Source: JBBRCE01 sp038205115
Lineage (GTDB): Bacteria > Planctomycetota > Planctomycetia > Pirellulales > JBBRCE01
DNA: 64,000 nt
Direction of reading: 5' to 3'
NCBI GenBank assembly: GCA_038205115.1
Contig: JBBRCE010000025.1
Location: 1 to 64,000 of the forward strand
Shown: positions 16,563 to 24,742 of the stretch, in pieces
How positions within the stretch are numbered: position 1 is the first letter of the stretch
How the letters are laid out: each line of letters opens with the position of its first letter
The notes under the pieces: model-generated
Databases searched by the model: none
Seen by the model: the letters and a program-made list of their open reading frames with translations, nothing else
What the model was told of the DNA's origin: nothing
Translations under genes and position numbers: made by a program

Positions 16563-17840
16563 ATGCCTGTTGAACTCAAAGTGCCGGAAATCGGCGAATC
16601 GATTCGTGAAGTGCAAATCGGCCAGTGGCGTAAAGCCGTGGGCGATTCGGCCGACAAAGACGAAAATCTGGTCGAGATCGAAACCGATAAAGCCACTGTC
16701 GATTTGCCCGCCCCCGTCGCTGGCGTGATCACGCAAATGCTCAAAAAGCAGGGCGAAACGGCCGCCGTGGGTGAAGTGATCGGCTACATCGACGAATCGT
16801 CCACTGCTGCGGCCAAGCCGGCCGCCCAAGCGCCGGATGCCGGTGCGGCTGCCGCGCCCGCCAAAAGCAGCGGCGACTCCGCGCGAGTCATGCCTTCGGC
16901 CGCGCGGGTGCTGGCGGAAAAAGGTCTATCGCCCGGCCAAGTTGACGGCAGCGGTCCCGGCGGGCGCGTGCTCAAAGAAGACGCCCAGCGTGCTGGCGCG
17001 GCACCGGCCAAAGCGCCGCCCACCGCACCCAGCAAGGCCAGTCCCGCGCCTGGCAAACCGGCTGCCGCACCAAAAACTGCGCTGGTCAAGTCTGAGCCCG
17101 GCAGATCGGCCCGGCATGCCATGTCGGCCAATCAGGCGGGTCGCGAAGAAGAAATCGTGCCGATGACGCCCATGCGGCGCACCATCGCGGAACGTTTGGT
17201 CGATGCGCAGCACAACGCCGCGCTGCTCACGACCTTTAACGAAATCGACATGACGGAGATCATGGAACTTCGCAAGAAGCATCGCGACGTCTTCCAAGAA
17301 CGTTACGGCATCAAGCTGGGCTTCATGTCGTTTTTCGTCAAAGCCTGCGTCGACGCACTGAAGTTGGTGCCGCAGGTTAACGCGGAAATTCGCGAAAACA
17401 ACATCGTCTACAAAAACTATTACGACATCGGCATTGCCGTTGGCGGCGGCAAAGGCCTGGTGGTGCCGGTGATTCGCAATGCCGATTATCTCAGCTTTGC
17501 CGAAATCGAAATGACCATCGGCGACTTCGGCCGGCGGGCGCAGGACAATAAGATCAAGCTGGAAGAACTGCAAGGCGGCACCTTCACCATTTCCAATGGC
17601 GGTGTGTATGGCTCGCTGCTCTCCACGCCGATCGTCAATCCACCGCAAAGCGGGATCCTCGGCTTGCATGCCATTCAAGATCGTCCCGTAGCCCGCAATG
17701 GCCAAGTGGTGATTCGGCCGATGATGTACGTGGCGCTAACCTACGATCACCGAATTGTCGATGGCCGCGAAGGCGTGACGTTCCTCAAGCGGATCAAGGA
17801 CGCCATCGAAGAGCCCAGCCGAATTTTGCTGGAAGTGTAA
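16563..17840 (+). CDS. sucB: Dihydrolipoamide succinyltransferase, E2 of 2-oxoglutarate dehydrogenase
   Basis: A 425-residue core of the 2-oxoglutarate dehydrogenase complex. Residues 1-77 are one lipoyl domain with the modified lysine at about 43 (EIETDKATVDLPAP). An Ala/Pro-rich linker, the peripheral-subunit-binding domain (about 103-140, RVLAEKGLSPGQVDGSGPGG) and a second linker follow. The acyltransferase domain (from about 190) begins VPMTPMRRTIAERLVDAQ and ends with the catalytic YDHRIVDGREGVTFLKRI. ATG 16563 is preferred over TTG 16551 because the product then begins MPVELKVPEIGES. Together with sucA it supplies two of the three complex subunits. Confidence 0.95.
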   Translation: MPVELKVPEIGESIREVQIGQWRKAVGDSADKDENLVEIETDKATVDLPAPVAGVITQMLKKQGETAAVGEVIGYIDESSTAAAKPAAQAPDAGAAAAPAKSSGDSARVMPSAARVLAEKGLSPGQVDGSGPGGRVLKEDAQRAGAAPAKAPPTAPSKASPAPGKPAAAPKTALVKSEPGRSARHAMSANQAGREEEIVPMTPMRRTIAERLVDAQHNAALLTTFNEIDMTEIMELRKKHRDVFQERYGIKLGFMSFFVKACVDALKLVPQVNAEIRENNIVYKNYYDIGIAVGGGKGLVVPVIRNADYLSFAEIEMTIGDFGRRAQDNKIKLEELQGGTFTISNGGVYGSLLSTPIVNPPQSGILGLHAIQDRPVARNGQVVIRPMMYVALTYDHRIVDGREGVTFLKRIKDAIEEPSRILLEV

Positions 17841-18014
17841 TCGCGCGGCGATTTTATTCAAGCACGAAAATGCCGACGCTGCCAGTGTCGATGATCCTGC
17901 ACGCCGGCGGTTTAAGCGTCGGTGTATGGCGAATTGGCCTAGCAGGATTGCAACGCGGGCAGCATCGGCAATGAAATCGATAATGAAATCGATTATCGGC
18001 GCAGCAGCGGCAAG

Positions 18015-18284
18015 TTAGCCGTTCGACGTGCGGTCTGATCCGGCAACTTTCACCAGCTTATTGTAAAGTCCCAGCACCAGCAGTGTTGGTGCCCATTGCC
18101 CAACGAACAAGCTTTCTTTGGCCTTGCCAGTCATTTGCAAGGCGAGCGATCCGACGACCGAAGCGCCGGCCGCCCACAAAAATAGGTCCGATGGCAGTTT
18201 GGCGGTCTGCTCTTCGATGGAGCGGGCCACTCGGCCTTCAGCGTGCTCGCGGCGACTCAGACGATTTGGCGATTGTAACGACAT
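18015..18284 (-). CDS. Small membrane protein of unknown function
   Basis: An 89-residue protein starting at ATG 18284 behind GAGGTAAC; the frame is open further upstream but without a comparable ribosome binding site. The first 35 residues are polar (MSLQSPNRLSRREHAEGRV). Two hydrophobic segments follow, at about 36-55 (DLFLWAAGASVVGSLALQM) and 63-80 (SLFVGQWAPTLLVLGLYNKL). It probably spans the inner membrane twice. I do not recognise a named family. It is in line with the DUF1844 and oleA genes but separated from them by about 200 bases. Confidence 0.6.
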   Translation of the reverse strand: MSLQSPNRLSRREHAEGRVARSIEEQTAKLPSDLFLWAAGASVVGSLALQMTGKAKESLFVGQWAPTLLVLGLYNKLVKVAGSDRTSNG

Positions 18285-18489
18285 GACTTTGTTACCTCGG
18301 AAATGACACTGTAGGCAAGCCGCCCACGCGAGCGACGTTGATGTCGTCCATGAGAGCAAGCCTTGTGCCTCGACCTTTGCGCCAACTGCGGTTTACCGTG
18401 CCGTACAAGCATTGCGGCCGCTGAAGATTCGCCTCGCGTGACAAGGAATCTTCGCCGAAAAAACGCGCGGTCGGAAAGCAACGCTCAAA

Positions 18490-18846
18490 TTATTGCATGG
18501 CCTGCCGCTGCACGAACAGCATTCGCAATTGATGCAGGCAACCGTGGAGCACGGTCGATTCTTCTGGCGTGCGGTTGCCGGCCGTTTTTTCGTCCAGCAT
18601 CTGCAGTGTGTCGATAAAGTGAGTGGCCTGCGTTGGCCGGAACTCGGCTTGATCGGAGAACGGATCGGGAATTTGCCCGAGCGCCACCATGGCTTGCGTG
18701 GCTAGGGTGGTGACCAAAAACGTCAGATTGGCAGGCGGCAGCGCCGGCTCACCGCCATGTGTTTTTTCGAGCTTCGCGCGCTCGGCGCGGACTTTTTCTT
18801 TGTACTGCTGGTCAATCAGCGGAACGTTTTCGGATTCGCCAGACAT
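18490..18846 (-). CDS. DUF1844 domain protein
   Basis: A 118-residue soluble protein. Residues about 40-112 match the DUF1844 pattern: NLTFLVTTLATQAMVALGQIP, then ATHFIDTLQMLDEKTAGNRT and HGCLHQLRMLFVQRQ. The domain is helical and of unknown function. The gene lies 121 bases downstream of oleA on the same strand and could share its transcript; nothing in the sequence ties it to olefin synthesis. Confidence 0.85.
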   Translation of the reverse strand: MSGESENVPLIDQQYKEKVRAERAKLEKTHGGEPALPPANLTFLVTTLATQAMVALGQIPDPFSDQAEFRPTQATHFIDTLQMLDEKTAGNRTPEESTVLHGCLHQLRMLFVQRQAMQ

Positions 18847-18967
18847 AGTTCAATGCTCAATATCGTGGGTTAGTAATTCGCGAGTTCGGACGGTGCGCCA
18901 CGCACACCTTTTTTCTGAATCGACCTGTGGTACGCAAGCTTACACGGGCGGCCAACACGGCAACTGT

Positions 18968-20089
18968 CTAGACGCTGGCCCGCGGACTGCCAGCGGTGAC
19001 AAACTGCCCATGCGGCGCGGGGATTGGTGACGCCACGGCCGCTTGTTGCCAGTCGATTGCCAGAATTAACGAATTGATGCCGGAACCGATGCCCATCAGC
19101 GCCACTTGGTTGCCGGGTTGCAGTTGGCCTTGTTCGAAGCCCAGCGCCAAGGTGATGGGCGCGGCGGCTGAGCCGGTGTTGCCCAGGAATTCGACGGTCG
19201 AAAAATCGTTGGCCGGATTCAACTGCAGCGATTGCAAATTCAAACGTCGATGGGCCACGCCCACCTGATGGCAAAACGTGCGATCGATGCGGTCGCGCGT
19301 CCAGCGGGCTTCGGTCAGAAACGCTTCGAAGGTTTCTTTGCCCAGCGCGACGCCTTCGTGCAGCAGTTTTTCCGAATCGGTCTGCATCAGCGGTTGCATG
19401 GCGGCCGATGCTTGATCGGTTTCGCTCTGGCACAATGCATGAAAAGCCGTGTTGGCGCGAGCAGCGGCGGCAAACAGCCGATTGCCGGTGCGACTCAACC
19501 GTTTGTGGGTCAGCACCACGGCCACGCTGGCCGAACCAATGGTCAGTGACGCCACGGCCAATTTCATCTGCTCGCGCGTCAGCGACGTATCGCGATTCAG
19601 CCGGTCGATGGTGGTTTCGACCAGCGGCCGCGAACTTTCCGTGCCGACGACAATGCCGGCTTCGATTTGCCCGAGCTCAATCATATTGGCAATTTGCACC
19701 ATGCCGTTGAGCACGCCCAGGCAGGCGTTGGAAACATCGTACACCAGGCATTCGTGCGGCAGCCCGAGCCGGTGATGCACGCCGCAGGCCGTGGCCGGTT
19801 CCAAAAAATCTCGACAGACCGAGGCATGAATCAGAGCGCCAATTTGATGCCGTGCCAGACCCGTTTTGTTCAGCGCTAGTTCGGCGCTCTGCACGCTGAC
19901 GCTGCCTGGCATGGTGCCTGACGGCCAAAACCGGCGCTCGCGAATTCCCGTCATCAATTCCAGTCGTCCGGCCGGCAATCGCAACCGCGTATAAAGTGGT
20001 TCTAGCCGGCTTTCGATTTCGGCCGAACTGACCACCTCGTCGGGCAGCACGTACCCCAACGATTCCAGGCAAACGTTCTCGTAACGCAT
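18968..20089 (-). CDS. oleA: OleA-like thiolase: head-to-head acyl-CoA condensing enzyme
   Basis: A 373-residue thiolase-fold protein. OleA joins two acyl-CoAs by non-decarboxylative Claisen condensation to a long-chain beta-keto acid, the first step of olefin synthesis. The match goes beyond generic FabH/KASIII: it starts YENVCLESLGYVLPDE, has SVCRDFLEPATA with the Glu (97) that OleA uses as its special base, and has the nucleophile Cys123 in DVSNACLGVLNGM. His274 (TFCHQVG) and Asn304 (EFLGNTGSAA) complete the site, and ALMGIGSGIN closes the fold. oleB is about 44 kb away; oleC and oleD are not in the window. A general 3-oxoacyl-ACP synthase III is the alternative, but the Glu motif favours OleA. 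Confidence 0.85.
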   Translation of the reverse strand: MRYENVCLESLGYVLPDEVVSSAEIESRLEPLYTRLRLPAGRLELMTGIRERRFWPSGTMPGSVSVQSAELALNKTGLARHQIGALIHASVCRDFLEPATACGVHHRLGLPHECLVYDVSNACLGVLNGMVQIANMIELGQIEAGIVVGTESSRPLVETTIDRLNRDTSLTREQMKLAVASLTIGSASVAVVLTHKRLSRTGNRLFAAAARANTAFHALCQSETDQASAAMQPLMQTDSEKLLHEGVALGKETFEAFLTEARWTRDRIDRTFCHQVGVAHRRLNLQSLQLNPANDFSTVEFLGNTGSAAAPITLALGFEQGQLQPGNQVALMGIGSGINSLILAIDWQQAAVASPIPAPHGQFVTAGSPRASV

Positions 20090-20463
20090 CGATTTTCCGA
20101 ACAGGCGGTAAAATAGGGTGTTTTTGGTCTGCTGTCAGCATAGTTGGGCCTGCGCAGGGTGGGCAAGTCCAAACGCCAAGGCTGCGGGAATCTGCTGGAC
20201 GCCGTGGCTGGCGAAAGAGGGCCGCTCACGATTAACCTGAGCTGGCATCCATCGCAAGTTCTGTCGCGCCTGCCGCCCGTGCCAGCAGCCAGCAGTTTCG
20301 CCAATCGAAATTGCTGCTGTAATCGGCAAAGTTTTGCATTTTTAGCGAACAGTCAACCGTGCTGCGGTCGAAATGAGAAGCAGCGACGATTGCGCGCCGT
20401 GCGGATGGCGTGCGTCACGGACGCTAGCAACTTCGTTCACTTCGTTCTTGTTTGGCGACCGCT
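20090..20463. other. Divergent intergenic region between oleA and methyltransferase
   Basis: This 374-base stretch separates two outward-facing genes and must hold both promoters. No confident -35/-10 pair, operator or small gene is visible to me. Confidence 0.4.
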
Positions 20464-21108
20464 ATGCCTGCCACGTACAGCCGCGAAAAACCGAGCCCAC
20501 GTTACGCCCAGTTGCTGGAGCAGTATCGCGCGATGCATGTCGACGGCGAAGTACACGCCAAGCTGCCGCCGGAGCAGGTGTTTGGCGGGCAGAGTTTGCC
20601 GCGTCACGGTCAGAACATCAAGCGGCTGATTGATGCCTACGCCGCCCGCACGCTGCTAGATTACGGTTCCGGCAAAGGCCAGCAGTACACGGCTTATCGA
20701 GTCGATCTCGGCGTGGGACAAACCTTCGCCAGCATACCGGAATATTGGGGCGTGGAGATTCGTTGCTTTGATCCGGGCTATACGCCGTTCAGCACATTGC
20801 CCAGCGGCACGTTTGACGCGGTGATTTCGACCGACGTCTTGGAGCATTGCCCGGAAGCGGACGTGCCCTGGATTGTGACGGAAATGTTTGCCTACGCCAA
20901 CAAATTTTTGTACGCCAACGTGGCCTGTTACCCGGCGCGTAAGCACCTAGCTAACGGCGAAAATGCTCATTGCACCGTGCGCCCGGCGGCCTGGTGGCAA
21001 ACGACCTTTGCGCCGATCGCCGCCGCGTTTTCGAATATTCGCTATTACTTGGTGCTCGACGAGCCGGACGGTCAGGGCCAATTGCGGCAGACGGTCATTA
21101 ACGGCTGA
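20464..21108 (+). CDS. SAM-dependent class I methyltransferase
   Basis: A 214-residue soluble protein starting at ATG 20464. Residues about 60-120 form a Rossmann-type SAM-binding core: motif I is TLLDYGSGKGQQY and motif IV region is FDAVISTDVLEHCPEADVPW. The later half has AYANKFLYANVACYPARKHL and ENAHCTVRPAAWW. The substrate is unknown. The next gene, 60 bases downstream on the same strand, is a glycosyltransferase, so a role in surface glycan or sugar modification is possible by context only. Confidence 0.8.
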   Translation: MPATYSREKPSPRYAQLLEQYRAMHVDGEVHAKLPPEQVFGGQSLPRHGQNIKRLIDAYAARTLLDYGSGKGQQYTAYRVDLGVGQTFASIPEYWGVEIRCFDPGYTPFSTLPSGTFDAVISTDVLEHCPEADVPWIVTEMFAYANKFLYANVACYPARKHLANGENAHCTVRPAAWWQTTFAPIAAAFSNIRYYLVLDEPDGQGQLRQTVING

Positions 21109-21168
21109 TCGCGCTCTGCGCCGACTGGCGGCAGCTTGGACGGAATTCATTCGCGGAAGGAGAGCTTC

Positions 21169-21879
21169 ATGTTTCGGATCTTCATCGGTTTTGACTCGCG
21201 TTTTCCGGAACCGGCCGACGTGCTGAAATACAGTTTCATCAAGCACTCCAGCATTCCGCTGGAAATTCACTATCTCAAGCTCGACGAACTAAAACTCAGT
21301 CGTGCGCACGATCCGCTGGCTTCCACGGAGTTCACCTATTCGCGCTTCTTGCCGCCGCATCTGTGCAACTTCGAAGGCACGGCGCTGTTTGTCGACAACG
21401 ACATGCTCTGCCTGGGCGACATCGGCGAGATCGCCGATTTGGACATGACGCCGTTTGCGCTGCGCGTGGTCAAGCACGAATATACGCCAGTCAACGCGGT
21501 GAAAATGTACGGCTGCCCTCAGACCAGTTACCCGCGCAAGAATTGGTCGAGCATGATGCTGATGGATTGCGGCAAATTGAAACTCTGGACCAAGGACGTG
21601 GTCGAAACGCAAAGCGGCGCGTACTTGCATCGCTTTCAGGATATTCCGGACGAGCAGATTGGCGAACTGCCCAACACCTGGAACACCTTGGATTGGATGG
21701 ACGAGACGACCAAACTGATCCACTACACCAACGGTGGTCCGTGGTACAAAGAGTACGAAGACCACCCGCACGCGGGCATCTGGTTTGCCTATCGCGATGA
21801 AATGCGGGCCCGCCAGAAGCAGCGTCTTGCGCCGCACGCGTTTGGCGTGCCTGTCAAGAATCCGTCGATCAGTCAGTAA
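21169..21879 (+). CDS. GT-A fold glycosyltransferase, GT8-like
   Basis: A 236-residue soluble enzyme. ATG 21169 is chosen because GGAAGGAG lies just upstream; an earlier in-frame start has none. It opens with a short strand, FRIFIGFDSRFPEP, then has the metal-binding DxD-type motif in TALFVDNDMLCLGD (about residues 73-86). NWSSMMLMDCGKL and a C-terminal LIHYTNGGPWYKEY resemble the HxxGxxKPW end of GT8 enzymes. It probably transfers a sugar from a nucleotide donor. It follows the methyltransferase gene and precedes an M20 peptidase gene by 148 bases. Confidence 0.75.
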   Translation: MFRIFIGFDSRFPEPADVLKYSFIKHSSIPLEIHYLKLDELKLSRAHDPLASTEFTYSRFLPPHLCNFEGTALFVDNDMLCLGDIGEIADLDMTPFALRVVKHEYTPVNAVKMYGCPQTSYPRKNWSSMMLMDCGKLKLWTKDVVETQSGAYLHRFQDIPDEQIGELPNTWNTLDWMDETTKLIHYTNGGPWYKEYEDHPHAGIWFAYRDEMRARQKQRLAPHAFGVPVKNPSISQ

Positions 21880-22027
21880 TCGGCGCGCGTTCACGTTTAT
21901 GGTTCGAGCCAGCGAATCGCCACACCCGGCGCGGACGCCGTATGTTCTTTCGCCCGTTGACGCAGTACATTAGCTTACAGACGAATGGATCGGACGGGGC
22001 AGACCGACACCGGGGACTCCTGCGGCG

Positions 22028-23212
22028 ATGGCTTTGGACGTTCGACGTATCTTGGCAGACTTGGTGGCAATTCCCAGCGTCAACCCCATGGGGCAACCGC
22101 TGACTGAATCGCCTTATCTGGAGCATCGCGTCGGCGATTATCTGCAACAGTTTTTCACGCGGTTAGGCGTACGCTGGTTCCGCCAGCCCGTGGCACCGGG
22201 CCGCGACAATCTGCTGGCTGCCATCGACGGAGCGCATTCGCCGGCCAGCGGCGGCACGCTGACGCTCTGGGACGCCCATCAAGACACCGTGCCGGTGGAT
22301 GGCATGAGCATCCCGCCTTGGACGCCGGAAATTCGCGCCGGCCGGCTGTACGGCCGCGGCGCGTGCGATATCAAAGGCGGCTTGGCTGCCATGCTGGTGG
22401 CGTTTGCCCGCGTCAGCGAATTGCCGACCAACCAGCGGCCCAACCTGGCGCTGGCTTGCACGGTCAACGAGGAGCATGGCTTCTCGGGCGCCAAGGCGCT
22501 GTGCAAACTGTTTGCGTCTGGCGACAATCCACTGTTACCGCGCGCGCCTGACGCGTGCATCGTCGCCGAGCCGACGAATTTGGATGTGGTCGTGGCGCAT
22601 CGCGGCGTGGTGCGGTGGAGATGTCATACGCACGGTCGCGCGGCCCACAGTTCGCAACCACAACTGGGCGAAAATGCCATCTATGCCATGGGCAAATTGC
22701 TGGCGTTACTGGAGCGCTACCAGCGCGAGGTCGCGCCGCGATTGCCAGCCCATCCGCTGTGCGGACCGCCAACGCTAAGTGTTGGCACCATTCGCGGCGG
22801 GCTGAGCGTCAACACCGTGCCGGATCATTGCACCATCGAACTCGATCGGCGGCTACCGCCTAGCGAAGATCCGCTGGCCGCGCAGCAACATGTGATTCAA
22901 TACTTGGCCGAAAACGCGGACTCCATTCGCATGACGCACGACGCGCCGCTGATGTCCAGCGGCGGGTTGACGGATCGCGACAACGCCGAATTGGCGCAGA
23001 CGCTGATTGCCGCAGCGCGTGGAATTACCGATCAATGCCGCACGCTGGGCGTGCCGTTTGGCACCAACGCGGCGGCTTACTCGGCCGCCAATGTGCCGAC
23101 GGTGGTGTTTGGCCCCGGGTCGATCGAGCAAGCACACACGGCCGACGAATGGATCTCGCTGGACGAGCTGGAAAAGTCGGTGGAAATTTACTATCGCAGT
23201 GCCTTGGCGTAA
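22028..23212 (+). CDS. M20 family metallopeptidase, ArgE/DapE-like
   Basis: A 394-residue zinc amidohydrolase. It resembles acetylornithine deacetylase and succinyl-diaminopimelate desuccinylase. The metal and catalytic residues are in place: WDAHQDTVPVDG (His and Asp), RGACDIKGGLAAM (bridging Asp), TVNEEHGFSG (Glu-Glu) and IVAEPTNLDV (Glu). The dimerisation insert begins near HGRAAHSSQPQLGENAI, and GPGSIEQAHTADEW near the C-terminus provides the last His ligand. The exact substrate cannot be separated between ArgE, DapE and related peptidases by eye, and no arginine or lysine pathway genes are adjacent. Confidence 0.85.
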   Translation: MALDVRRILADLVAIPSVNPMGQPLTESPYLEHRVGDYLQQFFTRLGVRWFRQPVAPGRDNLLAAIDGAHSPASGGTLTLWDAHQDTVPVDGMSIPPWTPEIRAGRLYGRGACDIKGGLAAMLVAFARVSELPTNQRPNLALACTVNEEHGFSGAKALCKLFASGDNPLLPRAPDACIVAEPTNLDVVVAHRGVVRWRCHTHGRAAHSSQPQLGENAIYAMGKLLALLERYQREVAPRLPAHPLCGPPTLSVGTIRGGLSVNTVPDHCTIELDRRLPPSEDPLAAQQHVIQYLAENADSIRMTHDAPLMSSGGLTDRDNAELAQTLIAAARGITDQCRTLGVPFGTNAAAYSAANVPTVVFGPGSIEQAHTADEWISLDELEKSVEIYYRSALA

Positions 23213-23234
23213 AGCCGAGGCTTTGCGAGGCAGA

Positions 23235-24437
23235 TTACCCGCGCAGCACGGCCCGCAATACGCCGCCGATTAAGCCGCCGGCACCACTGCTGCCGCCTTC
23301 GCTTCCACTGGAAGAGTTGCTGCCCGCGGTGTTGAAGATTTCGCTCTCGTCGCTGATCCAAGTGTCTTTGTCGCGCATGATGGCTTGCGGCGGCAGCGCC
23401 GGTGACACGGTGGTCAGTCCGGGCAACTTCTTGATGGCGGTGCCGATGGCCATGAACTCGATGATGCCGCCAATCTCGTGAATGCGGGTTTTGATGCCCA
23501 CCACGTCATCCGCGCCCAGCGATTTGGCTTCGTCGGCAATGAGTCCGATGGCATGCTCGCGGGCGTCGTAGATCAGCGAAGTCAAATCGCTGACTTCGCC
23601 CCGCGACATCGATTTGAACGCAGCTTTCAGTCCGCCGAACACGCCCAGCGAGTAGACGGCGGTGCCCAGCAGTAGCTTGACGGGGTAGTAGCCCAGGTTG
23701 GTGAGATTCCACATTTCTTCGCAGGTCAAATCGCTGGTAATCGGCTCGCTGGCATGTTCGGCAGGCAGTTTTTTGTGGCGTGAAGCGGTGCCCATCATCA
23801 TCATTTCGTGAACGCCGCGGAACGGGCAGACGCGGGTTTCGATGCCGACCACAGCGTTGGCGCCCACCGTGCGCGCTTCGTCGACGATTCGCTCCAGGGC
23901 CAGGTGGCGGGTCTTGTTGAAGACGTCGCTGAACTCCTTGATTTCGCCGCGGGCCATGCTTTTCAACCGGCCCAAGATGCCACCGCCAACGCCCATGGAA
24001 TACGCTACATTGCCGAACACGAATTTGAGCGGAATGTAACCGGCATCCAACTGGCAGTAGAGTTGCTGACCATCTCCGCTGGTGCTGAAGCTGATGGCTT
24101 CTGGTTTGCCTTCGGGACCATGAATGGCCGACGCCACGGACAGAAACTCCACGTTGCCGCGAAATTGCCGCAATTCGCTGGTTACGCCGGTTACGCCTAC
24201 GCCGCCGCGCTGCCCGGCTTCGGCCATCATTTTTTCGTACGACAAGTGCCGGCCTTCGTGAATCACGCTGGTGACCTGCGTGACTTCACCGCCGAGCATG
24301 CTACGAAAGCTAGCACCCAGTCCGCCGAGAAAACCGGTGGAAAACACGCTGTTGCCAATCACCAGATCGCCGGGCCGCAGACCTTTGAGGTTCAGGCAGT
24401 AGATTTCGTTTCCTGAAAGACCGGACATGATGGCCAT
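23235..24437 (-). CDS. Triple YbjQ/UPF0145 heavy-metal-binding-domain protein
   Basis: A 400-residue protein built from three tandem YbjQ (UPF0145) domains, each normally a stand-alone protein of about 105 residues forming a pentamer. Copies lie at roughly residues 20-120, 145-250 and 265-360. Each repeats the same signature: VIGNSVFSTGFLGGLGASF, VFGNVAYSMGVGGGILGRL and LLGTAVYSLGVFGGLKAAF, followed by a helix with EA or EAK(S/T) and GVxGxxxx. A Ser/Gly-rich tail ends the protein. ATG 24437 has AGGTG five bases upstream. The function of the family is unsettled. It converges with the M20 gene. Confidence 0.85.
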   Translation of the reverse strand: MAIMSGLSGNEIYCLNLKGLRPGDLVIGNSVFSTGFLGGLGASFRSMLGGEVTQVTSVIHEGRHLSYEKMMAEAGQRGGVGVTGVTSELRQFRGNVEFLSVASAIHGPEGKPEAISFSTSGDGQQLYCQLDAGYIPLKFVFGNVAYSMGVGGGILGRLKSMARGEIKEFSDVFNKTRHLALERIVDEARTVGANAVVGIETRVCPFRGVHEMMMMGTASRHKKLPAEHASEPITSDLTCEEMWNLTNLGYYPVKLLLGTAVYSLGVFGGLKAAFKSMSRGEVSDLTSLIYDAREHAIGLIADEAKSLGADDVVGIKTRIHEIGGIIEFMAIGTAIKKLPGLTTVSPALPPQAIMRDKDTWISDESEIFNTAGSNSSSGSEGGSSGAGGLIGGVLRAVLRG

Positions 24438-24742
24438 GATTGCACCTGCGGAGAAGTTGGATTGCTGGCCGGAATTATGCCAGCGCCCGCAGGCCGTGGG
24501 AAGCATTTTTCTCGATCCTGCCGGCAACGATCACCGGAAACCCGCCGATCGCAAATTGGCCAAACGGATTTGCCATTTGCACTTCCCATTTTTCCATTTG
24601 CAATCGCATCGTCCTGCTAGCACTGCGACCGCTACCCAGCGTGTCATCCGCCTTGACCCACTTGGGCCGATTTTCTATAGTCCGCCGCCCCTTCTGAAGG
24701 GCCCAGCATCGTTTGCACATTGCCTCGTCACGGGTTATTGAA
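24438..24742. other. Divergent intergenic region between YbjQ triple gene and GT39 gene
   Basis: About 305 bases carrying both divergent promoters. A short AT-rich block at about 24570-24610 repeats CCATTTGC- and CCATTT-type units, similar in flavour to the AT-rich arms near 12930. No gene is supported. Confidence 0.4.

Noticed and set aside
17873..17922. Terminator after sucB (CCGACGCT and AGCGTCGG arms)
   Set aside because: The arms are perfect, but 34 bases apart with no T run after them, so a rho-independent terminator is not supported.
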